Source of the DNA: Verpa conica
Lineage: Eukaryota; Ascomycota; Pezizomycetes; Pezizales; Morchellaceae
NCBI GenBank assembly: GCA_033030425.1
Contig: JAUFSD010000005.1
Coordinates: 1,663,001-1,727,000, forward strand
Length of the DNA: 64,000 nt
Reading direction: 5' to 3'
A program made the translations under genes and the position numbers. The notes beneath the pieces are model-generated. The model worked only from the letters and a program-made list of their open reading frames with translations, made no database searches and was not told where the DNA came from. Every line of letters starts with the position of its first letter. The first letter of the stretch is position 1. Shown piece after piece: positions 24,870 through 37,483 of this stretch.

Positions 24870-27800
24870 ATGGACTCTGTAGAGTGGTCTCGCTGTATGG
24901 CGAACATCTTCTTTGCTCATGGAGACCCTCAAGGGGAGCTCCAGAAATTCAGACATCAAGTACCGCCATTCGTCCTACGGACCTTTTGCAACAGTAGTGA
25001 TCAGAACGTGTGGGTGGTCTATGACCAGAACCAAATGTACAACTCTCAATTTCTTGTTTCTTTTTTCTCTCTTTTTTCTATTTATGGTCTTTCTTTATCG
25101 CTTTTTCCAGCGTATGTACTAAATAGTCTTTTTTTGGCCCGGTTACCAGCCCTACATGCGTTGGCGAATCCGAAACCTTAATCATCTACAAGCCGGAGAC
25201 ACGGGAGTTTGAGAAGCGACACTGGACCGAGTGCTTTGGCGCCGAAAACATCTACGGTCGATTCTTCGATAATCTAACAACACAAACATGGATGCGCGAG
25301 GGTTTCCGCAAGTTTGATGTGCTGAAGCGGGTGGACAGGGAGATTCTTAATGGACTGGTGGATCCCACCTGGCAGATCCAATCGCTACAACCTTCGGGGA
25401 CCATTTCTTTGCTACGGAACGATGTTTACTCATTAAGGAAGTTCTTGTTTCTCATGACCTCGTTGCACAGCCGTGATAGGACCATGCATCTGCTAGCACA
25501 TGCCGCCGAGATGGAAGATGCTCGTGTCAGGAGAAAGAGATTCATTGAAGCGCATAGCATGGAACATCCAAGGGATGTATGGCTAAACAACGCAGAGCAG
25601 ATTCTAAATACACAGCACTATGAAGTACACAACAACCCCCAGATCTTTGACCTAGATCGAGAGGACTACCGAGCGAATGCGAGGGAAAGGTTCTTGGTGT
25701 TCTGGGAAGCGGGTCCAGGGGATGAGTTTATTCTCACTGAAAATGGGTTTGGAGGGTTTGAAGGAGGTCAGATTGGTGCGAAGCAGAACATAACTATCAA
25801 CATGAAATCGCGGGAACTTGAACAGCATATGTACACCAGGGACTTTATGTGGCACCAACTTTACGTACTTTCGCCAACTTTGGTTGCAGCTTTGTGCCAT
25901 GGCACTTTGATGCATCCGGAGCTCACTCGGGCCCAGAGAAAACGATGGGGACTTCGGCGATCTTTGTTGGAGAACTTGCCCCATGAGGTTGCACCCAAGT
26001 ATTACAAGGACATGGCCAAACAGGACGCATCATTCTTGAAGCCCGGTTGGACGCTGCCCCCAGATGTTGAGCGAGCCTTTGGTGCCAATGTGGCGTTTGA
26101 GAAGAGGAAGGCCGACGAGTTGGAGTTCCCGGTACAGCGCTTGTCACCTAAACAGGTTGCCATGGTTAATAGCGTGCTCCTTCACAACCAGCAATCTGGT
26201 GCCGTGGTCAAGTCTGTGTGCTGCAGGTCTCCACCTCAATACCAGTCTCTGTTCAACTCACTCGTTCAGTTCCACCAAAACCCATGGGACAAGTACTCGA
26301 ATGAAGATCAAAACGATTATGCGCCGCTGACCGAAAGACTCCGTATCTTTTTGCAACCACAGGTTGTTCCTGAGCCCCTCGCTGCCCATCTTCAATATGC
26401 GCAGCAGGTGCAACAGTTCGGTCATCAACTGCCATCTCATCAGCTCCACCAGATTCCCATTCCCATCCAACAGCCCATGCAGCAACAGCCCATGCAGCAA
26501 CAACAGATGCCAGATCCAAGGCGGTTGTTCGCAGCTGAGCGTTCTATGACGATGCCTGAGGTTCCGCGGTATGAGCCGATCCATGTTGATATGCGCCCTT
26601 CCCATCTTCGGGCAAACAGTCAAATGTCCCATTCATCCCATACTTCTTCCTTCACCCCATCTTCGTTTACTCCATCTTCCCAATCATCTCAGACCTACTC
26701 TTCCGCGTCCAGCCAGACCTCCAGCAGTCGGGCAACTAGCATCGATACCCCTCGCTTTGAGCCAAAGGCACTCGCACGAGAGCCCAAGTCCCGTCACCAG
26801 TCTCCGGTAAGGAAATCCGAGAGGAGTGAGAAGCCATTGTCGCAGCGTACCGGGAATTCTCAAACCGAGAGCGTGCCCAGCCGTGCTAGTGATGGAAGCG
26901 GAAAGTCCAAGGTCGAGAAAGTGAGGCCTGAAAAGCAACCCCAGCCACCAAAGGTTGCAAATATCGTGATCGAACATACCGTGCAAGAGATCCAGGAGAG
27001 GCACAGAGGACGACAGCCATCTAGGAGCGAGCAACCTGCGCCACAAAAGAAGATTAGTCCACAGCCTGCACCAGACCGCGTGGAGCTTACGGCATCCAAG
27101 CCAAAGCCCCGCCAACCCGAGCAGGTCAAGGTCCAGCAGCCCAAGCCTCAAGCTCAGACCCAGCCCCAGCCCCAGTCTCAGCTCCAGCCCCAGTCTCAGC
27201 TCCAGCAGCCCAAGCAGCCCAGTGCACTTCCAGAACGCCCAATGTATGTCATGGATGTGATGGACCCAATGAGACCTGTGCAGCCCGAACGGCAACGAAA
27301 TGATCAGCCTCAGCAACAATGGGGATTCAACCCAGTTGAGTTCCAGGGCCACCAGTACGAGATGGGATTGCCTGAACAACAAGTTCACTCCCAACAGTCC
27401 CAGCGGAGTGTAAGCCAGTCAAATGAGCGTCAATCCCAGAGTAGCGAACACCTTAGGCAACGTCAGTATGAGGTCGTTATGCAGGACCAGCAGTCTCATC
27501 CCCAGCCTTCCGACCGCAACTCCCAAACTAGTGAGACTGCTAGGCGTCAGCAGTATGAGAACCCTCGTCCTGAGCTCGGGCAGATTCAGAGGCCTATTCC
27601 TCCGACCGACCGTCACAGTGCGGACACTGCCTCCTCTAGGGGACGTCCATATGAGCCTCCCAGGCCCGAACAGGGTCAGATCCAGAGGCCCATCCAGCGT
27701 TCTAATGAGCGTCAACAGCCTGTGGTAGATAGCGGGCGGGTACACCAGTATGAGGTCAAGGCAGAGCAGCAGTCACAGCCCATGAGGAACACCAACTCTC

Positions 27801-28687
27801 ACGATCGCTCCTCCCACGGAAGTGAACATGTTCGTCAACGTCAGTACGAGTTTGAGCTGTTGAAGCCAGAGCAATCCAAGGCTCCTCAGGTTCCAGTTCA
27901 CAAGTCCCAACCGCAGATCCAGAAGCCGCAGGCCCAGCGTCCAAGCAACCCCGTCAACGAGGCTCCGGTGGTAGCTGTCGAGGAACCTAGGGGACGTCAA
28001 TATGAAATTGTTACCCCCGAGGGGCTCCAGCCACAACCCCAGAGGAGTGCAAACAGTTCGAGTGAGCGCCAGATGCGTCCAGGTGTTGAAATCGTGAGAC
28101 CACATGCCCTCGAGCCTGTTCGTCCTGAACCCCGTTCCAACCTCCAGCCTCCGGCCCAGAAGCCAGTTGCCCAGGCTCAGCCAGAGCGCCCTCAATATAC
28201 AGGTGGCATGTTGGAGAATGTAAAGGTTAAGCAGCTTCGGTTTGATGCTAAGACGCTCACACACAAGTTGTCGAATCTCAGCCTTGATGGGTCGATGATT
28301 GTTCAGACTGGTGATAACGATGAGAGTGACGACGACGGCGAGACCACTGAGGGAGAGGAGAGAGAGGACGACGACGATGATGACGAGAGCTGGGAAGATG
28401 AGGGGTTCGCTGAGTCAGAGGAGTTGAGCAAGCCCAAGAAGCCTCATGTTCGTTTCGCCGATCGCCCATTGTCGAGGACTGGCGGTCGACCGGTTCACAT
28501 CGAACGTCCACTGTCAAGGCTCGGTCTACACCTGGGGCGTAAGGTCGACTTTATTGAGCGTCCATCTTCCAGATTGGGCAGGCGTGTGGAGATCGTTCGC
28601 CCGTTATCGAGGAATAGCCAGCGTCTTGGAGTGGCAGGGAAGGCTAAGCATGTGCACGGACATGGGAATGCCCACACACATCGGTGA
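24870..28687 (+). CDS. DUF4238 protein with long Q/P-rich repeat tail (2 exons, 1234 aa)
   Basis: Exons 24870-25036 and 25150-28687; the intron (donor GTACAA, TACTAAA branch near 25117) is set by frame continuity and its T-rich content, so the junction is approximate. Residues about 25-310 fit DUF4238: FRHQVPPFVLRTF...VWVVYD near the start and GDEFILTENGF...YVLSPTLVAAL near the end. DUF4238 has no established function. After residue 400 comes a Gln/Pro/Ser-rich region with a degenerate repeat of about 30 residues carrying R(Q/G)RQYE (about 770-1030), then an acidic run around 1110-1150 (DDDDDDESWEDEG), then four RPLSR/RPSSR units (about 1165-1210) and a His-rich end (HVHGHGNAHTHR). No signal peptide or membrane span. 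The disordered tail suggests a scaffold or regulator, but that is inference. Confidence 0.85.
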
Positions 28688-31075
28688 TCGGTAGTATGTG
28701 AGATGAGGTGGCAGTAGTGCGGAGTTTTCTTTTCTTCCTGGTTTTATCTTTTTATCCGCTGCCTTTATGTCCCTTTTGTTTCGGTTTTTTGTTTCGATGA
28801 TGCTCCTAATAATGCCTTTTTCTTTTTTCTTTATCGGTTTTTCTTGTGTTATATGTTAACTTGATGTGGAAAAGTATCTTGTATCAGGCGTTTGTGCGGG
28901 GAAAAAATCATGTATTTCCTTATGTTTTGTATCTGTACGGCGGTGTCGGGTGGGAGGGATCAGGGCATTTTCAGGGTCATAGACAGTGGATAAAGAAAAC
29001 TGGGTGAGGTCTTTTTTCCGGGGAAATTTTCGGGTTAAACGTTCAGCATAGGGCAGCATAAAGGGAGGGGTCTATTTTTCTTTTCTTCCATAGTATTTTT
29101 TTATCCTATCTTTTTGTATTGTTACTTCTTTTTGCTCAAATTTTTCTTATATCTTGTGGGAAGGGAGGACTTACTTGGTTTTTGGGTGGAGGATCTTTGT
29201 TACTGCTGTTATGAATTCTTTTCGGGGGTCAATTTGATATTGCTGCCGTAGTTATTTGTTATCTATTACCTTTTTTTATTCCCTCATCTTGCTTTCTCGA
29301 CCTTTTAGCTGGACTGTGGTGCGGTATCAAAAAATTTTCTCCAAGGACAAGAACAAGTTGATTGTGCTTGGGCTGGTATGCATCCATGGTAATTTATCCA
29401 TCTCTGTGTTGTCCTTCTGGTTCGTTTTCGGAGTGGTGCAGGTGGCGCCGGGTATGAACCTGATAATCGCTGATTTGATCCTTATCGTGAGGATCTTTGG
29501 AGCAATCCGCCGGAGACAGCAACGCAAAAACCCCGGGCAGTGAGTCAATAACGGCTGTCAAGTAGCAGTGCGGGAGAAATGGGAGATAGGGGTAGAATGA
29601 GGGGCTGACTCGCCCAAGATGCCTATGTTTGGATACTCAACGCCGCTGACATGAGTAACCGCGAGCACCTGCTCGAATATGGTGCATGTGCTTGAGACTG
29701 CCGCGTTATACTCTAACTTCTGCGCGTGTTGTGGAACTATGATACGTTGTCAATATTTGTTCGCCCATTTAGAGCGATTGCCATATTTCATCCGGCATAA
29801 AGACAAGGGGGGGAAACTCCAGGAGTTTGGTTGTCCCGTACGGCCTATAGAGGGCCGCGCTTAAGTATAGTCCTGAGCTCGGGTACATGATATACGTAGT
29901 CCCATGGGTTTTTGTAGGTCTGAGGGATGCATGTATGCAGGCAAAGTATATTGAAGCACGTCGACGTGTTCTGCGGTGTGTGGTTGTGCCGGCTATGTCT
30001 ACTACATCGGCTACGGCCCGTGCGCTTGTTGCGCTTGCGTGTATCCAGCCGACCCTTACACGATAAGGTGTGGCGGTCAAGGGGGTCTGTGTTCACACTC
30101 CGTTCAACCTCCCTATCGCGGTTAACAGCGTCGATCAGTCACCGACAGCCTGGTTCGCCCACGAAGGCCATGTGCGGCTAGGTAATTTAACAGTTTGATG
30201 ATCTCCGGGGTCAATCGACAACAAAGGGAAAAAAATGACATCCATCACTTAAACTTGTAATTAGAAGCAGAGTCGATAGGATATGCTTGAAACCGCCGTC
30301 ATATCCTTAGATAGCAACCTATGATGAAGCGGCGTTATCATCGGCTTACTATGCTCAATTTCTTGTGCTTTTGGGCCGAATTCCCAAGTACAGGCATGGC
30401 ATTACCACGAGCGGAGTTTAAGTTACACAATTAAGGTAAGACATGGACTTTCCCCACGGTTTGGCGCACCCACACCACAAATTGCACCCAAGCTTATGCT
30501 AGCCACTTATGTTCGACCTCCTATTCTCCAGGGCGTATTCCAAAAATACGTGCCTACCACACACACATGGAAGGCATGAAAAGGTGAAAGACACGATAGC
30601 AACTATTGGAACCGAGCCAGTCCGTTGTGATACCTCATCTGGCCTTGGAATCCATGACCCTTCCCGACAGCTTGTTCCCGCCGGCAGTCCTAGTCATTGG
30701 CCGCCCCCGAGTACTAACAATATATACTGGAGCCCACCTGCCCGCCAGCTTAGTCGACTTCTCTCATAAACATATCCGCCTGCTGTACAGTGTGCACTTC
30801 AAGTCGCGCTTGCTGCGTTTACTGCATCTACCTCTCAGAAGCATAGCCTGCATAGCAAGACACAGTTTCCCCGCTCAACCTAGCACTCGACATATAACCA
30901 ATGAGAAGCACCTGGTTTTCCTGTACACCTTCATCTATTCTTATACTTATTAGAGCCTTATCCCCCCATCCAAACCCGTCTTGACTCCTTCGCTTGTCAA
31001 CCCCACCTCCCAATACGTTTTTTTTCTCCCAAACCTCCCCCTCAACATCTAGTATACCGTCCAAAATCATCAATC
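28688..31075. other. Intergenic, no gene recognised
   Basis: 28688-29250 is T-rich and looks like a 3' UTR and terminator region. A 95-codon open frame at 29256-29543 encodes a hydrophobic stretch but starts at TTG, with no ATG in good context. 29550-30900 has only chance ORFs. 30950-31075 is C/T-rich and ends at the next start codon. Confidence 0.45.
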
Positions 31076-32000
31076 ATGGGTCAAGCACCGTCATCAAGAG
31101 CATCATCACCTTTGTCCCCAATATCGCCGGCTATGCTCTATCCCACTTTTCATATTAGTGAAGGTACCATAATGAAGGCCTTGGAGTACGTTAGCCAAAA
31201 GCTCATCAAGAAGGGCGTCCACGTACACCTCATCGTTGCTGGAGATGCACTATCATGTCTTTTTTTCAAATCTAGACCTACAATGCAAGTACCGAATATC
31301 TAAAAATAAACCTTATCTTATTCTTGCGGCTGTGCTAATGCCTCTGTGGATCAGACACACTATCGATATTCTTCAAGCTTCAGCACTTTCACCTCGATCA
31401 CTTAATGTGCTCACAAGGGCTGTCCGAAAAGCAGAGATTAAATTTGGTTTGGGTACAGATTGGGTAAACACCCATCTAGAGCATGAAATTGACAGCGACT
31501 ACATCGATTACGTCGTACATCGAAGTCTCCTCCAAAATGAGGTCATATTCTCATCTGAGGGTCTCACTCTAATCGCTATTGACCTTTGCTTCGCGCTCAA
31601 ATCTAAGCTTGAGGCTATTTCAATCCACTGCCGAACTAGTGACCTCGAGGATGCTGTCGTGATATTAAGAAGACTGGTACGAGTCTACAGGGGAAGGCCT
31701 CTGACCAAAGGGTACATTGGGAGGAGTTATCCAAGGATGGAAGCCTCAGATCAGACCCTTCTACGACTAAATGCAGAATACGAGTGGCGGTTTGGAACTA
31801 GAGGGATTGCTGGTGTGAATGATGAGTACATGGGATGGAGGAGAGAGGGAGTTGTGGGCTGGAACATTGTGTTTGACGACCTCAAGAGGGAGGTTTTTGG
31901 GACTGAGAAGGGTTTCTACGCCTACGACAAGCCATTGCCAGAGGTTCCTTTCGAGGCATTCACAGCCATTTTCCAGACAAAAGAAAACCATTACGGCTAA
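31076..32000 (+). CDS. Fungal nucleotidyltransferase-fold-like hypothetical protein (2 exons, 284 aa)
   Basis: Exons 31076-31284 and 31355-32000. Only a GC-AG intron (AAT|GCAAGT ... GATCAG|A) keeps the frame: the nearby GT donor at 31289 would shift it. The joined region reads HLIVAGDALSCLFFKSRPTI-HTIDIL, which resembles, from memory, a fungal family with a minimal nucleotidyltransferase motif of the form GG...R.(S/T)TxDhD. Here the first Asp of the DxD is replaced by Thr and the GG by GD, so catalysis is doubtful. The C-terminal half (LGTDWVNTHLEH...LALKSKLEAI-type helix, then DLEDAVVILRRLV) fits the same family. The N-terminus MGQAPSSRAS matches an N-myristoylation signal. It has a C/T-rich promoter. 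Function unknown. Confidence 0.75.
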
Positions 32001-32418
32001 AAAAAAAAGCTTTTTAAACAGGGGAGTTGGACCCTGAATGGTTTTTTGTTTTTTCTCCATAGCGTTTACATTGCGTTCCTTTCTCTGGGTGGTTTCTTTT
32101 TTACTTACGATTACAAGGGTGCATAGATGGAGTTTTCATTTACTTTCGGATCTACCACGGTTTCTTTTTCTTTTTTTTTGCGGGAGTTTTTACTTAGGGG
32201 TTTCTACATCTAAGATTCTTACGATCGTTTACATAAACTTTCTTTTTTGTTTAGTATTTATTTTTTTTCTTGTATTTATTTTTTCCACTTGGATCCACTT
32301 TGTTAATATTTTTTATTTCTTATTATTTGTCATGTATTGCAGCCTTATTGTTGGGTCTACATACACAAGATGATGTAGTGCGGAGCGGAGATTGGAATAC
32401 ACCAAATACATAATTATG

Positions 32419-32888
32419 TTATTTGGAATCCAACCCAGGAGTGGGTATAGTGTCTCTAGCCAAGATCCAATCAATTGCGACCTCGGAAACCACTAGCGGA
32501 ATCCGATGCCCCAGAGTTCCGTTCGGGGATTGGTGAAGAATGTTGGTGCTCTGCGCCGCATGCACACACTGCATAGATTTGGGGGCCCGCCAAGACTGTT
32601 GGTCACGCAGGCAATTAAACACCCCGCTGCTGGGAAGACAACAATCAACCCTACCTAAAGCAGCATTTCCCCTTGTCTGCGGGGCTCTTTTGAGTCTAAG
32701 GACTTTCTGTATAGAGTACAGCCCAGCGGTGCCGCCGGCGAGTGTAACGCCTCAAGTTGATTCGAACTCCCCTCGTGTAAGTAGCCGAACCCAAGGATCC
32801 GAACCATACTGATGGGTCTGTCTTTCAACGGTGGGCCGGGCCCGAGTGACTGTTTGAAACATTCAGTAGTGATCTCCGTATACAACAA
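32419..32888 (-). pseudogene. Possible aldo/keto reductase relic
   Basis: Two minus-strand fragments in different frames resemble parts of aldo/keto reductases. One contains SSNQLEAL...CTLYRKSLD, like the family's SNQVxYSLLYR segment. The other, nearer the 3' end of the same strand, contains SEVAIDWILARDTIPTPG, like the TPAQVALxWLLAxGxxPIPG segment. Order and spacing are right, but stop codons and frame changes separate them and the N-terminal barrel is missing. The match is from memory and weak. Confidence 0.3.
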
Positions 32889-33042
32889 TTTCTGATCTCC
32901 TCATCCGCTGTATACAGTGTTGTTTGACACCGCCTAGTGACGAATCCCACCTTGATCAGAAAGCACCCACACCATAATCCTTAGTTTTCGCTGAGAGGGG
33001 TGTGTACGAACGAACGAACGATGGGGCCAGTGGTGCCTCCCA

Positions 33043-33167
33043 TCTCATACTCCGGCGAAGCTGCCCCCCCCCCAAATCTTGAGATTTTTCATTGGCAAGC
33101 CTAAAATTTGTTATGTATAAAGCCACCGCCACATTGGGGGGGCAGCACCTTTCACCAGGTTATGGGA
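33043..33167. mobile_element. MITE copy 1 (about 125 bp, TA-flanked)
   Basis: Non-coding element with terminal inverted repeats: TCTCATACTCCGGCGAAGCTGCC on the left and the complement of TCCCATAACCTGGTGAA on the right. The right end is followed by TA. It is the reverse-complement relative of 40289-40409: interior segments such as TTTTTCATTGG and CCACCGCCAC are shared in order, and differences are mostly G/A or C/T. Confidence 0.8.
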
Positions 33168-35488
33168 TAATAGCTGTCTCATAAGATTATCGGCGACTAC
33201 ACTTCTCCTAGAGCCAAGATTGAGAGAAGGAAAAGCCGAGAATAGATACACCCGTAGCGCCATGCACAAATTACCGACTACTTCCGTCTGATTTAAGCTT
33301 AATACTTATTCCCCAAATACTCTACACCATGACGAGAGATATATTTTTACGTTAGGTTTCCTTACAGAGTGCATCTCCCCTATTATCTAAACCCGAACCC
33401 AAGAAAGCAGGGGAGAAAAAAAAAAATCCACACTCGATCATATCGCTAATCTGTGGGTACTGTCTTCTCACGTGGTGGCTGCAAGAGCCCATTTAGAAAC
33501 ATTCAATATGCATGCTTCCAAGAGAGGGTAGACAATATGTCATTAACAAAACGCTGTGCCTCCTAGCACATTCAAGCTTTGGATTTAAGACCTACGTGGC
33601 TGGAGAATCAGGTTGGGGGAATTCTCCATGCATAAATCAAGCGTGATATCTATCCAACAGGTCACGTGCACGTCATGAATTAACCTCAGTCAATCACCCA
33701 ATCAACCCAATAACAGCAAGAATCCCTTATCTTAAGGTCAGAGCTCAGAAGATATACGCTTATTTCTAACGGCTTTTTTTCTCTCGTGGTACTCAACTGG
33801 TATGGCGGTTCTTGCGCTGGGCGCCCTGTGTGTTGGTTTGGTGATGAGCAGAGTTTCTGAGTGTGACTTGATCTGGGTTGCACGGACGTCAACGACAATC
33901 ACACTGTCACGCCTGGGAGGGGGGGCGGGGGTAACAACATTATTCGCCAGCACTGCCTAAAGCATGGATTTCGGTAGTAGCCGAGGCGCAAAGAAGTAAA
34001 GCTAAGATAACAGGAGCCAATAGTAGGCGCGTATATTGCCAAGGTAGGCAGTCATATGCCCACCGTCATAACCAATATTCGGCCCGTTACCAGGTAAAAT
34101 GCAACGCCTGGTAGATGTCCGAAAGAAAAAAAATCTACCGAAACCCATTGGAGTCGACCGTTTCGGGCGACAACAATTGTCTCCTTTCCATATAGAAGAG
34201 CGGCGCCGGTATTGACTGAGAAGAAACCCTGCCGCCTATTCTGTTAACATTAGGTTCTTGCTTTTTTCCCCCCCACCGGAACGGATACCTATTTCCCGTC
34301 CGATATCCGAACTTGGACCACGGCTCAAGCCCAACACTATAGGACACAGACTTAAACCGGCCCCTTGTTTTACGGAGATTCAAGTATAGATCTCATCTTA
34401 GAATATCATATATGCCTATACTGGCTGTGGGCTGTTTTGGTGTTCATAGCATGCATTTTCTTAGACAAGTAACGTGCCGCTTAGCCAGAAATAAGAATAA
34501 CTGCTTAGATTATTTTGCACCCACATCTCAGTATTTGTTATTCCAACTGAACAATACGTAGGTGTTAGACCAGAGAACGAGTAAGGTTCCAACCCAGTCT
34601 TAGGGATAGGGCGTAGGTGTGAAATGCATAATTATTGGGATAGCAATCACAGTGCATTTCTATCCAACAACGAATGCATCACTATGTCATCTCGCTCATT
34701 AGAAGTTATTAATATGAGGTTCTGTAGGCTTTGTGGGAAGATATCTTTCTAGACAAATCAGCTGCTTCTAATATTTTTGTTTACTGTGCCACATCGCACC
34801 GCATAAATTGCAGCCGGCCATCGGTCAATCATATATCTCATATTAAACTATCAAATCAAGAAACTGTGGTTACGTATATTTTAGAAGTATCCTAGAAGCA
34901 CTCTGTATCCTGGCCTTCCAGCTCAAAGGGACGCTGATCACCTTGCAAGGCTGAGACCAATCCTTTGGGTCCACCTGTTTCTATACATCTTCGAAACAAA
35001 AGAGGCACGGATGGAAGCATTCGTGGAAGTGTACATATGGGTACCTAGACATCCACGAGGATTCAAGGATCTAACATGCCGTCCCAACAAATTCCTAGGG
35101 ACTTGGATGTACTCTGGGGGCTCATGTATTCTAGGTGTTTGTGGCAAGGAAAATATCCACATAAGCAAATATCTTTTTTTGCTGGCGCTATCATCTATCC
35201 CTCCATCGGCAAGAATTTCCCTAAAAAAAAAACAGCCCCCAATCCTGCGAGGTATAGGAGCAAAGGTCTTTTAAATTCCTAACTGGGCCACGATGATGTC
35301 GATTTCTCTCAGTTCTTTGCGCACTATGCAGGGCGCCAACTTTGCCCTGCACATCAGGTTTCCCATCAAGACCAGGGTTCTGAGGTATAATAATTGGTGT
35401 ACAAGATGCCAGCGCATTCTTGGTGGTACCATGGCCGTGAATGTTTGTTTCCTTCTCCAAGAGACCCCTCCTTTGGGCGTGAAAACAG

Positions 35489-35524
35489 TTTTTCAGGCTA
35501 GGCAACTTTTTCAGGCTAGGCAAC
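35489..35524 (+). repeat. 18-bp tandem duplication
   Basis: The unit TTTTTCAGGCTAGGCAAC occurs twice in perfect tandem in gene-free DNA. Confidence 0.85.
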
Positions 35525-37016
35525 CTTATTCGATGAGGTATATCTCTGACTAAGAAATATTGGCCCCTAAGAGCTATAGCGGCGGCGCTTCTTTGTATAT
35601 CAGATGGGGTTTCTTGTTCCGCAAACTCCAGTTTTTTTAGAGGCCAAGTTAGCCGCTAGAGAAAGCTCCGAATTGAGTTTGTGATAGCTCACGCTGATAC
35701 TTCCTATTTCGAGTGCCATGCGCAATCATTAGACAAGAGGTTCGTCATATACTGCTGGCACGTGGAAATCGGGTTATATCGAGGAGGTGGCCATGGATAT
35801 CATGATTAAGCCTGAGACTGAGTTCTACTCTTTGTAGTATATTTCCGTCCAATGACCTTCTATTTCATAGGTTCAGTAAGCTTCCACTGAGACTTTTCAT
35901 TATTGATCCGTAAATGAACCTTTAAAAGGCTTGGGAGGAATATGAAGCAGAACAGTACCTAATTTCGGAGGTAGCCTAATCGCGGCATATCGCCAAATCT
36001 CTTTTCTAGAGAGGATACCAGGACTGCTGGAGTGTCACTCATCCATTGAGAGCACGTACTGTTTTTAGAATCGGCTAAGAGAAGTACCTAGTTCTTAGGC
36101 AATAAGATAACTCTTAAGGGGTAGCTGTGAAGGGGGTTTAGACAAGCATTTTTTGTTAACTTTTAATTTCATGTAGGGTTGGCCTAGGGTTTGCGAGCGG
36201 CTTATGCAAGCTACTCATGTTCTATGAGCTAAATAAAGGTTGGTGGCTTGGAGCGCAAACAAAAAAGCAAACTGAGCGTTGTGCGGTTGCATCAAATATA
36301 TCGTTGTTCACCGGACTTGATACGCCACAGCGGCCCGATTCATAACGACCCAGCCACGTAGCCTCCGAGATAGGCGCACAAGCGCGGGTACCGCTAGAAG
36401 CAATTGGCAAACGCGCGTTGAATTTTGCTTACTAAGTCTATACTTCAGACGCGCTATCTCTAGCCAGGTACACCTAGCCCTAACGTGGAGAATCGTCAAG
36501 CCAATTCTTGGCAGCTGTAACGGCTACATGCGCCCGTATATAGAGTGGAAGATGCTGCAGCCTGCATTCCGGCCAGAGGGTGTATAGTTTTATTAGCTTT
36601 CTTAATATAATCTGACATGGCCCTCGTAGTGGGCAAACAATTTATTAAGCCCATTACCCGACCTATAATCTTGCACTACTAATTTCGCGGATCCAGATCT
36701 GGACAATAATGATCCTCTCACATCCACAAGTAGATTCTGGCAAATTCAACAGCTCATGTACAGGTACCCATTTATCTACGCAGAATGGTTAACCTAAAAA
36801 AAAAAAAAGAAGCTAATTTGGGGTTTAATAAACAATCGGAATGTTTCCCGTAAAGTACATGATTATACCCAATCCCGACCACTCAACGGCCCGTTTTTCC
36901 CGTAAGATAATTACAGGTGGTTAGTCGGAAGATTACTGGTATGCACACAGATAATCTTTTGGCACGAATTCGGGACAAGCTTAAGTCAAGTACCTTGCAG
37001 AACCGGGCACTAAAAG

Positions 37017-37397
37017 CCCCGCGATTTAGCGGGAGGCGGTCCGAAAGGTGGTTTTGTACAATCTAACATCTCATACTAGTAGATTTTCCGGAGAGTATTG
37101 GAATGTGGGGTACTCAAGACTTATAAATTGGTCTTCTGATAGCAGTTTAGGCGTAAGGAAAGGGAAAAAAACCTTCCGTCTCATAAAATTTCCGACCAGC
37201 AGTCTCTTTAAGCAAGGCTGGGCTTAAGAATTCTATGCTTCAGACTATCTTGAGTGCCATGACACTTTTATTTTCGGGCGGAGTGGAGTAAATTCCCCGC
37301 CTGAAACTTTTAAGGCATAAGTTCGCATGGGGTCTCTAAGATGAGAGCCATAGAAGTCTATTCTTTGAAGATGGGATGGTACGGGCCCTGTATATAA
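37017..37397 (+). promoter_or_regulatory. GH45 promoter: TATA box and candidate CreA sites
   Basis: TATATAA at 37391-37397 lies 87-93 bp before the ATG. Three matches to the carbon-catabolite repressor consensus SYGGGG are present: CCCCGC at 37017-37022 (minus), GTGGGG at 37105-37110 and CCCCGC at 37295-37300 (minus). CreA control of fungal cellulases is established; the role of these short sites here is inference. Confidence 0.4.
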
Positions 37398-37483
37398 ACT
37401 CTCCGCACTCCCTTTGAATATTACTTCCCCCTCACTACTCCAGCAAGTCAATACTCCAGGCCTTGATCAATACATTGCTCAAC

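Larger units (their letters stand above)
32001..37483. other. 5.5-kb relic-rich spacer
   Basis: 32001-32390 is the T-rich 3' flank of the preceding gene. Beyond that the sequence is AT-rich with stop-dense frames, one aldo/keto-reductase-like fragment (32419-32888), one MITE (33043-33167) and an 18-bp tandem duplication (35489-35524). I see no intact gene. The final 470 bases are the promoter of the GH45 gene. Confidence 0.5.

Noticed and set aside
26684..27394. 236-codon Leu-rich open frame on the minus strand
   Set aside because: It is the antisense shadow of the CAG/CCC-rich repeat region of the DUF4238 gene; its Leu/Gly/Trp bias follows from the complementary codons.
29256..29543. 95-codon hydrophobic open frame after the DUF4238 gene
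   Set aside because: It begins at TTG, has no ATG in good context, no recognisable motif, and lies in a T-rich 3' flank.
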